DNA from: Actinomycetota bacterium
GTDB taxonomy: Bacteria > Actinomycetota > Acidimicrobiia > Acidimicrobiales > Ilumatobacteraceae
Assembly: GCA_005793215.1 (NCBI GenBank)
Contig: SXPV01000031.1
Location: forward strand, 1 to 37,050
DNA length: 37,050 bases
Direction: 5' to 3'
Below are positions 1 through 7,389 of the stretch, in pieces (position 1 is the first letter of the stretch; each line of letters starts with the position of its first letter). The position numbers and the translations under genes were made by a program. Under the pieces are notes generated by a model. That model did not search any database, was not told the origin of the DNA, and was given only the letters and a program-made list of their open reading frames with translations.

Positions 1-107
1 CCGAACTCTTCGCGGTAATCGTCGAGCATGGTGAACATCACGCCGTAGGCCGATGACTTCACGGCGATTGCCACGAATAGCGCGATGAGCAAACGCTTGC
101 GTGGCAC
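1..107 (-). CDS. MFS-like transporter, N-terminal fragment (runs off the window)
   Basis: Only the first 35 codons are in the window. Reading leftward from a GTG at 107, the protein starts V-P-R-K-R, followed by a hydrophobic stretch (LLIALFVAIAVKSSAYGVMF) and then an acidic loop MLDDYREEFG. A basic start, a first membrane helix and a short acidic loop are typical of the N-terminus of major facilitator superfamily permeases, but too little is present to name a substrate or to exclude another membrane family. The start is supported by a -10-like TAGCCT exactly 6 nt upstream, the spacing seen for many genes in this window. It is divergent from the aldehyde dehydrogenase gene, with 37 bp between the two starts. 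Confidence 0.5.
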   Translation of the reverse strand, partial: MPRKRLLIALFVAIAVKSSAYGVMFTMLDDYREEF

Positions 108-113
108 GCAGCG

Positions 114-119
114 AGGCTA
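114..119 (-). promoter_or_regulatory. -10 element TAGCCT of the MFS-like gene
   Basis: TAGCCT on the minus strand lies 6 nt upstream of the GTG at 107. It fits TANNNT with spacing for a leaderless transcript. No convincing -35 box is visible. Confidence 0.45.
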
Positions 120-144
120 CTGAATCATCTGCGACAATGGACGT

Positions 145-1524
145 GTGAGAGTTGTCAAGGTCATCAACCCATTCGACCAAACGGTCGTTGGTACGGTCCC
201 ACACGCCAGTACCCGTGATTGTCTGGATGCCGTCGACGCAGCGGATGCAGCATTTGCAGAGTGGCGCACGACAGCACCGCGTGCACGTGCAGAAATGTTG
301 CGCAAGGCGTTCGAGTTGATGATTGCAGAGCACGACGCTCTTGCAGAGTTGATCGTTCGCGAGAACGGCAAGGGGCTCGCTGATTCAAAGGCAGAAGTTA
401 CCTATGCCGCAGAATTCTTCCGCTGGTTCAGCGAAGAAGCCGTACGAATCGACGGTGATTATCGTCGCGCTCCATCCGGTGCCAACTGGCTGTTGGTATC
501 GCGTCAGCCCGTTGGCGTGTCATTGTTGGCGACACCCTGGAATTTCCCGGCAGCGATGGCCACACGCAAGATCGGACCAGCGTTGGCTGCGGGGTGCACC
601 GTGGTATTGAAGCCCGCAAGTGACACACCGCTCACCGCAATCGCCATCTGTGACATTCTCCGTCGCGTAGGCGTACCCGACGGCGTGGTCAATGTCGTCG
701 TGCCCGATCCGCCAGGTGATGCGGTGTCAGCGATGTTGTCGTCCGGCAAGGTACGAAAACTTTCGTTCACCGGCTCCACTCGCGTTGGTGCGTTGTTGTT
801 GGCTCAAGCCGCCGAACGAATCATCAACTGCTCCATGGAGTTGGGCGGCAACGCGCCATTGGTGGTGTTTGATGATGCCGACCTCGATGTTGCCGTTGAC
901 GGCGCAATGTTGGCCAAGATGCGCAATGGTGGCGCGGCTTGCACGGCAGCGAATCGATTCTTCGTACATGAACGAGTTCACGACAAATTCGTCGACATGT
1001 TCGTACAACGCATGTCTTCACTGGTGCTCGGCAACGGATTGGATACCGCCACGCACGTGGGGCCGCTCATCTCGCGGACGCAACAGGACAACGTTGCGTC
1101 ACTGGTCGACGGTGCAGTAGCGAGCGGTGCAACCGTGGTCTGCGGTGGCAAACGTGCGGGCGATGCATCGTTCGGGTATCACCCGACGGTGATCACCAAT
1201 GTGGGATTCGACGCAGCAATTCTCAAGGACGAAGTGTTCGGGCCAGTGGCGCCAATCGTGAGGTTCAGCGATGCCGACGACATTCTCCGCCACTGCAACT
1301 CGGTAGAACATGGTTTGGTGTCGTATGTCTTTACGCGCGACGTTGGAAAGGGTTTGCGGTTTGCTGAGGCACTCGACACCGGAATGATCGGCCTCAACCG
1401 CGGCCTCGTCAGCGACCCAGCCGCACCATTCGGCGGGGTGAAGGCGTCAGGCCTCGGGCGTGAAGGCGGACATGACGGCCTCCTGGCATTTCTCGAAACC
1501 AAATACGTCGCAGGTAACTGGTAA
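145..1524 (+). CDS. gabD: NADP-type succinate-semialdehyde dehydrogenase (GabD1-like)
   Basis: A 459-residue aldehyde dehydrogenase, probably oxidising succinate semialdehyde to succinate in the cytoplasm. Visible family landmarks are PWNFP (oxyanion Asn133), the cofactor loop SFTGSTRVG (residues 207-215), MELGGNAP (general base Glu232) and the nucleophile Cys266 in AACTAANR. The stretch around Glu232 and Cys266 matches mycobacterial GabD1 closely (from memory), which favours SSADH over other aldehyde dehydrogenases. The substrate cannot be proven by reading alone. The start is GTG at 145. A weak -10-like GACAAT (133-138) lies 6 nt upstream, so a leaderless message is possible. No second gene of a GABA pathway is in view. 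The gene is divergent from an MFS-like transporter that could move a related compound, which is only a guess from context. Confidence 0.85.
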   Translation: MRVVKVINPFDQTVVGTVPHASTRDCLDAVDAADAAFAEWRTTAPRARAEMLRKAFELMIAEHDALAELIVRENGKGLADSKAEVTYAAEFFRWFSEEAVRIDGDYRRAPSGANWLLVSRQPVGVSLLATPWNFPAAMATRKIGPALAAGCTVVLKPASDTPLTAIAICDILRRVGVPDGVVNVVVPDPPGDAVSAMLSSGKVRKLSFTGSTRVGALLLAQAAERIINCSMELGGNAPLVVFDDADLDVAVDGAMLAKMRNGGAACTAANRFFVHERVHDKFVDMFVQRMSSLVLGNGLDTATHVGPLISRTQQDNVASLVDGAVASGATVVCGGKRAGDASFGYHPTVITNVGFDAAILKDEVFGPVAPIVRFSDADDILRHCNSVEHGLVSYVFTRDVGKGLRFAEALDTGMIGLNRGLVSDPAAPFGGVKASGLGREGGHDGLLAFLETKYVAGNW

Positions 1525-1679
1525 CTACTCCCAACACAATCGGTTATAAGCGTCGGTAGCAACGAGTGCCGATTCGCTGGCACAATGAAAATTGTGAGCG
1601 CAGGAGCTCGGAAGATTTGTATCGACCTGCTGAACGAGGCAGGAGTGCCCGTCGGGGGTGGCGAGCCGCACGCCATCAC

Positions 1680-1763
1680 GCCGACGTGGAGGCATCCAAC
1701 GGCGTTGTCCACGTGATTGATCAGGTGTTGATTCCACCTACGGTTGACGTCTCCAAGCTCTGA
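1680..1763 (+). pseudogene. C-terminal stub of a fasciclin (FAS1) domain
   Basis: The frame ending at the TGA of 1761-1763 reads ADVEASNGVVHVIDQVLIPP followed by TVDVSKL. This is the highly characteristic last strand and H2-box-like end of a FAS1 domain, which normally needs about 130 residues. The frame stays open upstream to a GTG at 1566, but those codons do not look like FAS1, and no FAS1 H1 box is seen anywhere in 1525-1680. The most economical reading is the leftover 3' end of a secreted or surface FAS1 gene whose front was deleted. Its tail overlaps the 3' end of the DoxX-like gene by 43 bp on the opposite strand. Alternatively it is a very small expressed peptide, which I consider unlikely. 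Confidence 0.5.
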
Positions 1764-2119
1764 TGTCGTCGGGCGGCAGCCACCGCCCACCACACCATCG
1801 GAATCTGCAATGGAAGTCGCCCGTAGGCCACGAGGCGCTCGGAGAGTTCCCGGTCACGCCAGTCCCACGCCATATAGAGATTGGCGGGGTATACGGCAAT
1901 AAAGAGTGCCGCAGCAGCCCACAGCGCAACACGTCGTGTTCGTTGCACGATGACGGCCACACCGACGGCGATTTCGGCAACACCGCTCAGATACGTGGCC
2001 AAGCGCTCCGACCCTGGCAGGGCGGGCGGAACGATGGCATCGAAGAAATCCGGATTTACGAAGTGTGAAATCCCTGCACCGAGCAGGAAGAAAGCGAGTA
2101 GTTTTTCTCCACGAGTCAT
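1721..2119 (-). CDS. DoxX-like small membrane protein
   Basis: A 132-residue integral membrane protein with four predicted helices: about residues 5-20, 42-60 (VAEIAVGVAVIVQ), 64-82 (ALWAAAALFIAVYPANLYMAW) and 102-118 (IPMVWWAVAAA). The order, the GISHFVNPDFF motif after helix 1 and the VYPANLYMA motif in helix 3 fit DoxX/DoxD-like proteins, which are linked to redox and quinone chemistry in membranes. The exact reaction is unknown. The ATG at 2119 is preceded at 6 nt by TAGTCT on the same strand. The gene stands alone, divergent from the Nudix-like gene and overlapping the fasciclin stub at its 3' end. Confidence 0.75.
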   Translation of the reverse strand: MTRGEKLLAFFLLGAGISHFVNPDFFDAIVPPALPGSERLATYLSGVAEIAVGVAVIVQRTRRVALWAAAALFIAVYPANLYMAWDWRDRELSERLVAYGRLPLQIPMVWWAVAAARRHQSLETSTVGGINT

Positions 2120-2125
2120 GCGCGA

Positions 2126-2131
2126 AGACTA
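2126..2131 (-). promoter_or_regulatory. -10 element TAGTCT of the DoxX-like gene
   Basis: TAGTCT on the minus strand, 6 nt upstream of the ATG at 2119, matching the TANNNT-N6-start arrangement seen across the window. Confidence 0.5.
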
Positions 2132-2181
2132 GGTCGTCGCGCATGACCCAACCGCGCTTCAGCGTGCCAAGGAACCCTCAC

Positions 2182-2718
2182 ATGACCGATCGCATCGACA
2201 CCCGAACCAATTGGTTGGACCCTCAGCAGTTGAACGCCGTTCGCGATCAGGTGCCGTTGGTGTACGTGGACGCGGTTCCCGTTCGTGTCGATGACATGGG
2301 CAATGTCACTCATGTGGGAATGTTGCTTCGCCAGACTCCCGATGGCAGCATCTCGCGCACCGTGGTGTCGGGTCGCGTGTTGCTCAATGAGCGGATTCGC
2401 GAAGCCCTCTTGCGACATCTGGAGAAGGATCTTGGTCCACTCGCCCTACCGAAGATTCCGCCCGAGCCTGCCCCGTTCACCGTGGTGGAGTACTTTCCCG
2501 ACCCTTCAATCTCGGGTTTTCACGACCCACGTCAACACGCGGTGAGCCTGGCGTTCGTGGTGCCGGTGTCGGGGGATTGCCAACCCACCCAAGCGGCCCT
2601 CGATTTGGCATGGTATTCACCCGCCGAAGCCGTGAGCGAATCGGTGCGCCGCGAGATGACGAGCGGGCACGATCGGCTCCTTCGCTTGGCGCTTGCGTCT
2701 GTTGGCGCACTGCCGTAG
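2182..2718 (+). CDS. Nudix-like protein (DUF4916) with a degenerate Nudix box
   Basis: A 178-residue soluble protein. Its N-terminal WLDPQQLNAVRDQVPLVYVD, the strand pairs and the SGRVLLNERIREALLRHLEK segment resemble the actinobacterial DUF4916 family with a Nudix fold. The canonical Nudix box GX5EX7REUXEEXGU is recognisable but altered. The first Gly and Glu are kept, the central RE is replaced by RH, and the EE pair by KD. Metal-dependent pyrophosphatase activity is therefore doubtful and a binding role possible. The start at ATG 2182 is chosen because AAGGA (2169-2173) sits 8 nt before it. An in-frame ATG at 2143 would add 13 residues. A perfect hairpin follows the stop and separates it from the converging small gene. 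Confidence 0.7.
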   Translation: MTDRIDTRTNWLDPQQLNAVRDQVPLVYVDAVPVRVDDMGNVTHVGMLLRQTPDGSISRTVVSGRVLLNERIREALLRHLEKDLGPLALPKIPPEPAPFTVVEYFPDPSISGFHDPRQHAVSLAFVVPVSGDCQPTQAALDLAWYSPAEAVSESVRREMTSGHDRLLRLALASVGALP

Positions 2719-2723
2719 CTCAT

Positions 2724-2742
2724 CACCGTTGCTGGAACGGTG
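2724..2742. terminator. Bidirectional hairpin between converging genes
   Basis: Perfect 7-bp stem CACCGTT / AACGGTG with a GCTGG loop, in the 31-bp gap between the stops of the Nudix-like gene and the small Arg-rich gene. There is no T-run on either side, so termination efficiency is uncertain. Confidence 0.55.
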
Positions 2743-2749
2743 GAGAGAA

Positions 2750-3049
2750 CTACGAGGTTCGGCGGCGACGTCGCGCGCGTGAACGGCGACGTCCAGGGGG
2801 TGGTGCAAACACCTGTAATGGTTCACCGTCAGGTTGTTCGAGAGTGAGCGAAATCCCATCGTTGATGTCCTCGGGTTCGGTGGCTGCCTCGATTACCACC
2901 GCGGGTTCTTCCTTGGGTTTGCGACCGAGCAGACGATCGAAGGCGACCATGCCGCCCGCCAACATCGCACCAACGGTGCCGTAGCGCTGGGCAGCGCGAC
3001 GCACCATGTTGGCGTCATCGGAGTCGTTGGAGTTCGGCCGGTCGTTCAC
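2750..3049 (-). CDS. Small Arg-rich protein of unknown function
   Basis: A 99-residue protein I do not recognise. It starts MNDRPNSNDSDD, continues with a mildly hydrophobic helix (RYGTVGAMLAGGMVAFDRLL), then an acidic middle (residues about 50-75, rich in Glu and Asp) and ends in a strongly basic tail PGRRRSRARRRRRTS. A short amphipathic or membrane-touching helix followed by an acidic stretch and an Arg tail could bind nucleic acid or membrane, but no motif proves it. The GTG at 3049 is preferred because TAGGTT lies 7 nt upstream. A TTG three codons earlier is the alternative. It is divergent from the nei gene. Confidence 0.55.
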   Translation of the reverse strand: MNDRPNSNDSDDANMVRRAAQRYGTVGAMLAGGMVAFDRLLGRKPKEEPAVVIEAATEPEDINDGISLTLEQPDGEPLQVFAPPPGRRRSRARRRRRTS

Positions 3050-3056
3050 GAGACCC

Positions 3057-3062
3057 AACCTA
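3057..3062 (-). promoter_or_regulatory. -10 element TAGGTT of the small Arg-rich gene
   Basis: TAGGTT on the minus strand, 7 nt upstream of the GTG at 3049. It supports that start over the TTG at 3058, which would lie inside the -10. Confidence 0.45.
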
Positions 3063-3109
3063 GGGAGAAAATCGACCGAACAATCACTCGCCGTGGGGTT
3101 CGTGACGAA

Positions 3110-3115
3110 TACTCT
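3110..3115 (+). promoter_or_regulatory. -10 element TACTCT of nei
   Basis: TACTCT ends 6 nt before the ATG at 3122 and no Shine-Dalgarno sequence lies between them, so the mRNA probably begins at the start codon. Confidence 0.55.
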
Positions 3116-3121
3116 TTGCGT

Positions 3122-4006
3122 ATGCCAGAAGGCGACACCATCTATCGCAGTGCAGCAGCACTACGTATTGCCCTGATTGGCAAGAAGATGGTGCGATTCG
3201 AAGCGCCACGGTTGGAAGGTGTTCTTCCGCGAATCGGACAGACCATCGAAGAAGTACGAAGTCACGGCAAGCATCTGGAAATCGTGTGGGACGACGGTGT
3301 GGTGCTGCACACGCACATGCGCATGACGGGTTCGTGGCACGTCTATAGAGTGGGCGAGCGATGGCGCAAGCCACCGCATCGTGCGCGAGCCGTCATCGGC
3401 GTTGCCGATTGGGTTGCGGTGTGCTTCTCGGCACCAGTGGTGGAGACGTATCGCGACTTTGATCCGCGTCGACATCCAATCCTTGGTCGGCTCGGACCGG
3501 ATTTGTGTCACGAGCACCCTGACATCGACGAGTGCGTAGTTCGTATGCGCGCGTACGATCCACCAGAGACCACCATTGCCGAAGTGCTGTTGGACCAGCG
3601 CGTGATGTGTGGAGTTGGCAATGTGTACCGCTGCGAACTGCTGTGGGCGTGCGAGTTGAATCCGTGGTCAAAAGTAAGCGAACTGTCAGAAGATGAATGT
3701 CGCGAACTTGTTTCCCTCGCGCACGAGATGCTGCGTGCAAACTTGCAGCGCGTGAATCGAGTCACCACATCAGCCGTGGATGGTGGCCTCGCGGTATACG
3801 GACGACAAGGAAAGGCATGCGGTCGCTGCGGTGACCTCGTTCGCGTGACGCATCACGGGGAAGCCAATCGTGTGTTGTACTGGTGCGCCGGGTGTCAAAC
3901 GATGCACACGCCACCCGTCACCGCACCTCGACGACTCGCAGACGATACGCCAACCGATCAACACCCGGCAGCAAAGATGTTCGCCCAGCCCCTGGAAGAG
4001 CGTTGA
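3122..4006 (+). CDS. nei: Fpg/Nei-family DNA glycosylase/AP lyase (endonuclease VIII-like)
   Basis: A 294-residue base-excision repair enzyme that removes oxidised bases and cleaves the abasic strand. After Met removal the N-terminus is P-E-G-D, giving the catalytic Pro2 and Glu3. SHGKHLEI supplies the conserved lysine, QRVMCGVGNVYRCE is the helix-two-turn-helix DNA-binding motif, and a zinc finger is formed by Cys233-X2-Cys236 and Cys255-X2-Cys258. PEGDTIYRSAAAL favours the Nei rather than the MutM subgroup. About 36 residues extend beyond the zinc finger, which is slightly long. The frame is open upstream to 2834, but PEG must be N-terminal for catalysis and a -10 box sits 6 nt before ATG 3122, so the start is firm. 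Confidence 0.9.
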   Translation: MPEGDTIYRSAAALRIALIGKKMVRFEAPRLEGVLPRIGQTIEEVRSHGKHLEIVWDDGVVLHTHMRMTGSWHVYRVGERWRKPPHRARAVIGVADWVAVCFSAPVVETYRDFDPRRHPILGRLGPDLCHEHPDIDECVVRMRAYDPPETTIAEVLLDQRVMCGVGNVYRCELLWACELNPWSKVSELSEDECRELVSLAHEMLRANLQRVNRVTTSAVDGGLAVYGRQGKACGRCGDLVRVTHHGEANRVLYWCAGCQTMHTPPVTAPRRLADDTPTDQHPAAKMFAQPLEER

Positions 4007-4025
4007 GCCGATTCCATAAAGAGCG

Positions 4026-6608
4026 TTAGACGGCGGAAATTGCCTCGACGATATTGACCTTGGTGGCACGCCATGCGGGATAGACCGCAGCGACAACACC
4101 AAGGACGAACGAGATGAAGACGATCCACAAGGTGGCATTCACAGGAAGTCGGAATGTGATGTCACCCTCATCGCTCAGCGCAGCAACCACCACGATGCCC
4201 ATCACGATGCCGAGCACGACACCCGACACCGCACCGAGCAGCGACGTAATGACACTTTCCCAGCGCACTGTGGTGCGTACTTGCGACTTGGTCATTCCGA
4301 CGGCTCGTAGCAATCCGATTTCGCGACGTCGCTCGAACACCGACAACAGCAGTGTGATGACGATGCCGACGATCGCGATAATGATGGAGAGAACGAGCAA
4401 TCCGTAGATGAGCGCCAGTACCTGATTGATCTGGGCGGCTTGATCGTCGATGAACTCGTCCTTGGTTTGCAATGTGCCGATACCTGCATCACTGCTAATG
4501 GCAGCAATACGATCACGCACGTCGTCGAACACGGCACCCTCGGCCACCTTTATATAGACGAATGCATCGAAGATCGGTGATGGGGCATCGGCGAACATGT
4601 CGCGACTGGCCACGTAATTGGCGAAACTGGTGTCGCCGGATACGAAGCCGCGCACCTCGGCATCCACCACCACACCGTCGACTCGAATGATTTGCAACCG
4701 TGAACCAATGTCCCAGCCCTTGCTCTGTGCGCGGTCGGCATCCACGAAGATGCCGTCCCGACCGAGCGTGGTGAGATCACCCTCCGTCACCCCCAAATCA
4801 AACAGACCGACAATCGTTGACGGGTTGATGGTTTGCACGAAGACTCCGCGTTGCGAGGCCCCTGCCTGCGTTGCGGAAGCAGGTTCGTTCGGATCAATCA
4901 GACGAACCGAGGTGAACCCGACACCGGTTGCTTGGGCAACCCCGTCGAGTGCGGAAATCTGATCGGTGATGGTGAGGGGAATGCCGCCGAAACCCTGCGA
5001 GTCGACCGTGAGAGCAATGTCACCGCTGAACGCATCGCCGAATGTGTCTCGAATCTCGGAGCGGATACTTGCGGCGAGTGCGGTAAACGCCGTCACGAGT
5101 GCGACACCAAGCAACACGGGAGCTGCGGTTCGCGATGTGCGCTTGGGGTTGCGAGCCGCATTTTGGCGTGCCATCACACCACTTGCACCTCGCAATTTGG
5201 CAACAGGGAGGCCAATGGAGAGCGCAATCGGTCGAGCGATGGCAGGACCGAGCACGAGGATGCCAGAGAACACGCCGAGCACCCCGAGGCCGAGTATCTG
5301 GATTGGTGCGTCGTTCATGGCTGCCACCATGCCGGCGCCTCCGGCGACGACGAGCACCATACCAATGATGACGCGACGCGAGATGCTTCCTGCCGTGTCG
5401 AGCGCGGTGTCACGGAGCGCAGCGAGTGGGGGCACTCGTCCAGCACGTCGTGCCGGAAACCATGCAGCAGAGACGGTGACGAGGACTCCCGCAACGAGGG
5501 TGTTGATGAACGAATTTGGTGCGATGGCCAAACCTTGGGTGGGAACCTCGAATCCAGTGGCCTTGAGTAACGCATTCAGCAACTGGGAAAGCAGAATTCC
5601 GATACCAAACCCGATGACGGAACCAACGATTCCCATGGCCGATGACTCAAACAGCAGCGCACGCGACACCTGTCGGCGGCTGGCGCCGATCGCTCGAAGG
5701 AGAGCGTTCTCACGTTGACGTTGAGCAGCGGTGATGGAGAACACGTTGTAGATGACGAATGAGCCGATGCCCAACGCGATGTAGGAAAACACGATTAGGA
5801 ACGTGGAGAAAATGTTGAGTACGTCCTTGATCTGCCCCTGCACCTCGGCAGTGATTTCGGCACCCGTGAGGGTCTCCAGTCTCAGGTCAGCGGGGAGAGC
5901 CTCGTTGATGCGTTGCGCCAACACCTCGTCGCTGACGGAGTCGTCGCCTTCGACCAGGATTGCATCAACGAAGCCTGGCTGCAGCAGAAACTCCGACGCC
6001 GTCGGTTGATCGAACAATGCAAAGGTGGCACCACCGGGTGATGAGATGTCGCCGTAGCTTGCGATACCCACCAAGGTGAATTCGCGAGCACCACGTACTG
6101 CAACCACACGCACCTTGTCGCCGACGACGAAATCACCATTGTCGGCGGTGGCAGTGTCAAGGACGACTTCATTCGGGCCCACCGGTAGACGTCCCGTTTC
6201 GATTGACCACAAGCCCGCCGAATCTGCCGACGCGATACCACCGAACGTGGGTGGGCCGTTGCCCTCGCTGCCGAGCGGTTCGCCGTCCTTGCCGATGACT
6301 CGGGCAAACGCCTGAATGTCGCCGGTGGCCGAGGTGACACCCTCGATGCCGCGCACGGTGTCGAGCACGGAAACGGGGGTCGCAGCGCGCTGTTCGCCGC
6401 CAAAGTCGAGTTCCAAGAACGTGGTGGAGCGTACGTAGGCGTCGACGTCACGGAACACATCGGCGAACAACCGGTCAAACGTCTGATTGATCGTGTCGCG
6501 GAAGACGAACGTTCCAGAGAGGAACGCCGTGCCGAGAATGACGGCCAGCGACGTCAGTACCAGCCGACCCGTACGGGCAAGCGTCATCTTTATTGCGAGG
6601 CGGAACAT
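4026..6608 (-). CDS. ABC transporter permease with two FtsX/MacB-type units
   Basis: An 860-residue membrane protein. An N-terminal helix (about 15-36) is followed by a large extracytoplasmic MacB-type periplasmic-core domain (about 40-260). A first FtsX block has helices near 265-293, 322-347 and 362-385. Two central helices follow (about 405-470), then a second external domain, and a C-terminal FtsX block with helices near 735-765, 785-810 and 822-845. Each FtsX block ends in the usual R-AIGASRRQV / R-AVGMTKSQV coupling motif that contacts the ATPase. Proteins of this build extract or export lipids, lipoproteins or peptides by mechanotransmission; the substrate is unknown. It lies 7 bp downstream of the ATPase gene and is clearly co-transcribed with it. 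Confidence 0.9.
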   Translation of the reverse strand: MFRLAIKMTLARTGRLVLTSLAVILGTAFLSGTFVFRDTINQTFDRLFADVFRDVDAYVRSTTFLELDFGGEQRAATPVSVLDTVRGIEGVTSATGDIQAFARVIGKDGEPLGSEGNGPPTFGGIASADSAGLWSIETGRLPVGPNEVVLDTATADNGDFVVGDKVRVVAVRGAREFTLVGIASYGDISSPGGATFALFDQPTASEFLLQPGFVDAILVEGDDSVSDEVLAQRINEALPADLRLETLTGAEITAEVQGQIKDVLNIFSTFLIVFSYIALGIGSFVIYNVFSITAAQRQRENALLRAIGASRRQVSRALLFESSAMGIVGSVIGFGIGILLSQLLNALLKATGFEVPTQGLAIAPNSFINTLVAGVLVTVSAAWFPARRAGRVPPLAALRDTALDTAGSISRRVIIGMVLVVAGGAGMVAAMNDAPIQILGLGVLGVFSGILVLGPAIARPIALSIGLPVAKLRGASGVMARQNAARNPKRTSRTAAPVLLGVALVTAFTALAASIRSEIRDTFGDAFSGDIALTVDSQGFGGIPLTITDQISALDGVAQATGVGFTSVRLIDPNEPASATQAGASQRGVFVQTINPSTIVGLFDLGVTEGDLTTLGRDGIFVDADRAQSKGWDIGSRLQIIRVDGVVVDAEVRGFVSGDTSFANYVASRDMFADAPSPIFDAFVYIKVAEGAVFDDVRDRIAAISSDAGIGTLQTKDEFIDDQAAQINQVLALIYGLLVLSIIIAIVGIVITLLLSVFERRREIGLLRAVGMTKSQVRTTVRWESVITSLLGAVSGVVLGIVMGIVVVAALSDEGDITFRLPVNATLWIVFISFVLGVVAAVYPAWRATKVNIVEAISAV

Positions 6609-6615
6609 CGGGGAC

Positions 6616-7377
6616 CTATTCGCCGAGGCGCTTCAAGTAGTCGAGAACCTTTTGTGCCGTCGGCGAGAACATTTCGCCCGCGACACGTCCATCGGCCAAA
6701 AAGACGATTCGATCCGCGTAACTGGCTGCGACGGCATCGTGGGTGACCATCACGATGGTTTGTCCGAGGTCGGTCACGGCACGGCGCATGAATGTCAGCA
6801 CTTCCGAACCGGTTTTGGAGTCGAGGTTTCCGGTTGGCTCGTCGGCGAAGATGATGTCGGGTTGGCTCGCCAGCGCTCGGGCGATGGCAACTCGCTGCTG
6901 TTGCCCGCCCGACAACTCGCTTGGGCGGTGATCCAACCGATCGCGCAACGAAATGGTGTCGATCACACGGTCGATCCACGCGGAGTCGCCCTTCTTCTTC
7001 CCCAAGGTGAGGGGCAAGGTGATGTTTTCGTAGGCATTCAGCGTGGGGATGAGGTTGAATGCCTGAAACACGAAACCCACCTTCTCACGACGCAATTCGG
7101 TGAGCTCCTTGTCATTGAGCGACGAAAGGTTGGTGTCGCCGATGAACACGCTTCCGCTGGTGAGTGAGTCGAGCCCCGCAATGCAATGCATGAGGGTGGA
7201 CTTACCCGAGCCGCTTGGGCCCATGATGGCGGTGAACTTACCCTTCTCGAAGGCCACATCGATGCCGTCGAGTGCGCGAACCTCGCTGTCACCCGATCCG
7301 TATACCTTGTGGGCAGCGGCGGCTCGTGCCGCCGAGTTCGTGGTTGGTTGCAATGTGGGGGGAGGAAGTGTGGTCAC
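6616..7377 (-). CDS. ABC transporter ATP-binding protein (LolD/MacB type)
   Basis: A 253-residue ATPase that powers the FtsX-type permease directly downstream. Visible motifs are Walker A GPSGSGKST (53-61), the Q-loop in FVFQAFNL, the signature LSGGQ (155-159), Walker B ending DIIFADE (catalytic Glu180), the D-loop GNLDSKTG and the H-loop VTHD. DEPTGNLDSKTG is typical of the LolD/MacB/FtsE branch. The first 22 residues are a poorly conserved Pro/Thr/Ala-rich lead. GTG at 7377 is the start. A TAGTCT box lies 6 nt upstream, and its TAG is the stop codon of the preceding dehydrogenase gene, so the exporter can be transcribed separately from that gene although only 9 bp separate the two. Confidence 0.92.
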   Translation of the reverse strand: MTTLPPPTLQPTTNSAARAAAAHKVYGSGDSEVRALDGIDVAFEKGKFTAIMGPSGSGKSTLMHCIAGLDSLTSGSVFIGDTNLSSLNDKELTELRREKVGFVFQAFNLIPTLNAYENITLPLTLGKKKGDSAWIDRVIDTISLRDRLDHRPSELSGGQQQRVAIARALASQPDIIFADEPTGNLDSKTGSEVLTFMRRAVTDLGQTIVMVTHDAVAASYADRIVFLADGRVAGEMFSPTAQKVLDYLKRLGE

Positions 7378-7383
7378 CGTTCC

Positions 7384-7389
7384 AGACTA
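7384..7389 (-). promoter_or_regulatory. -10 element TAGTCT of the ABC operon, containing the upstream stop codon
   Basis: TAGTCT on the minus strand, 6 nt upstream of the GTG at 7377. Its first three bases are the TAG stop of the short-chain dehydrogenase gene (7387-7389). Confidence 0.5.

Noticed and set aside
1179-1793. 204-residue minus-strand frame across the gabD 3' end
   Set aside because: It runs antisense to the conserved aldehyde dehydrogenase C-terminus and over the fasciclin stub, and reads as composition-driven Pro/Arg/Ser sequence.
4833-5718. Plus-strand open frames of about 245-250 residues inside the ABC permease gene
   Set aside because: They lie antisense to conserved membrane segments and have low-complexity composition without any motif.
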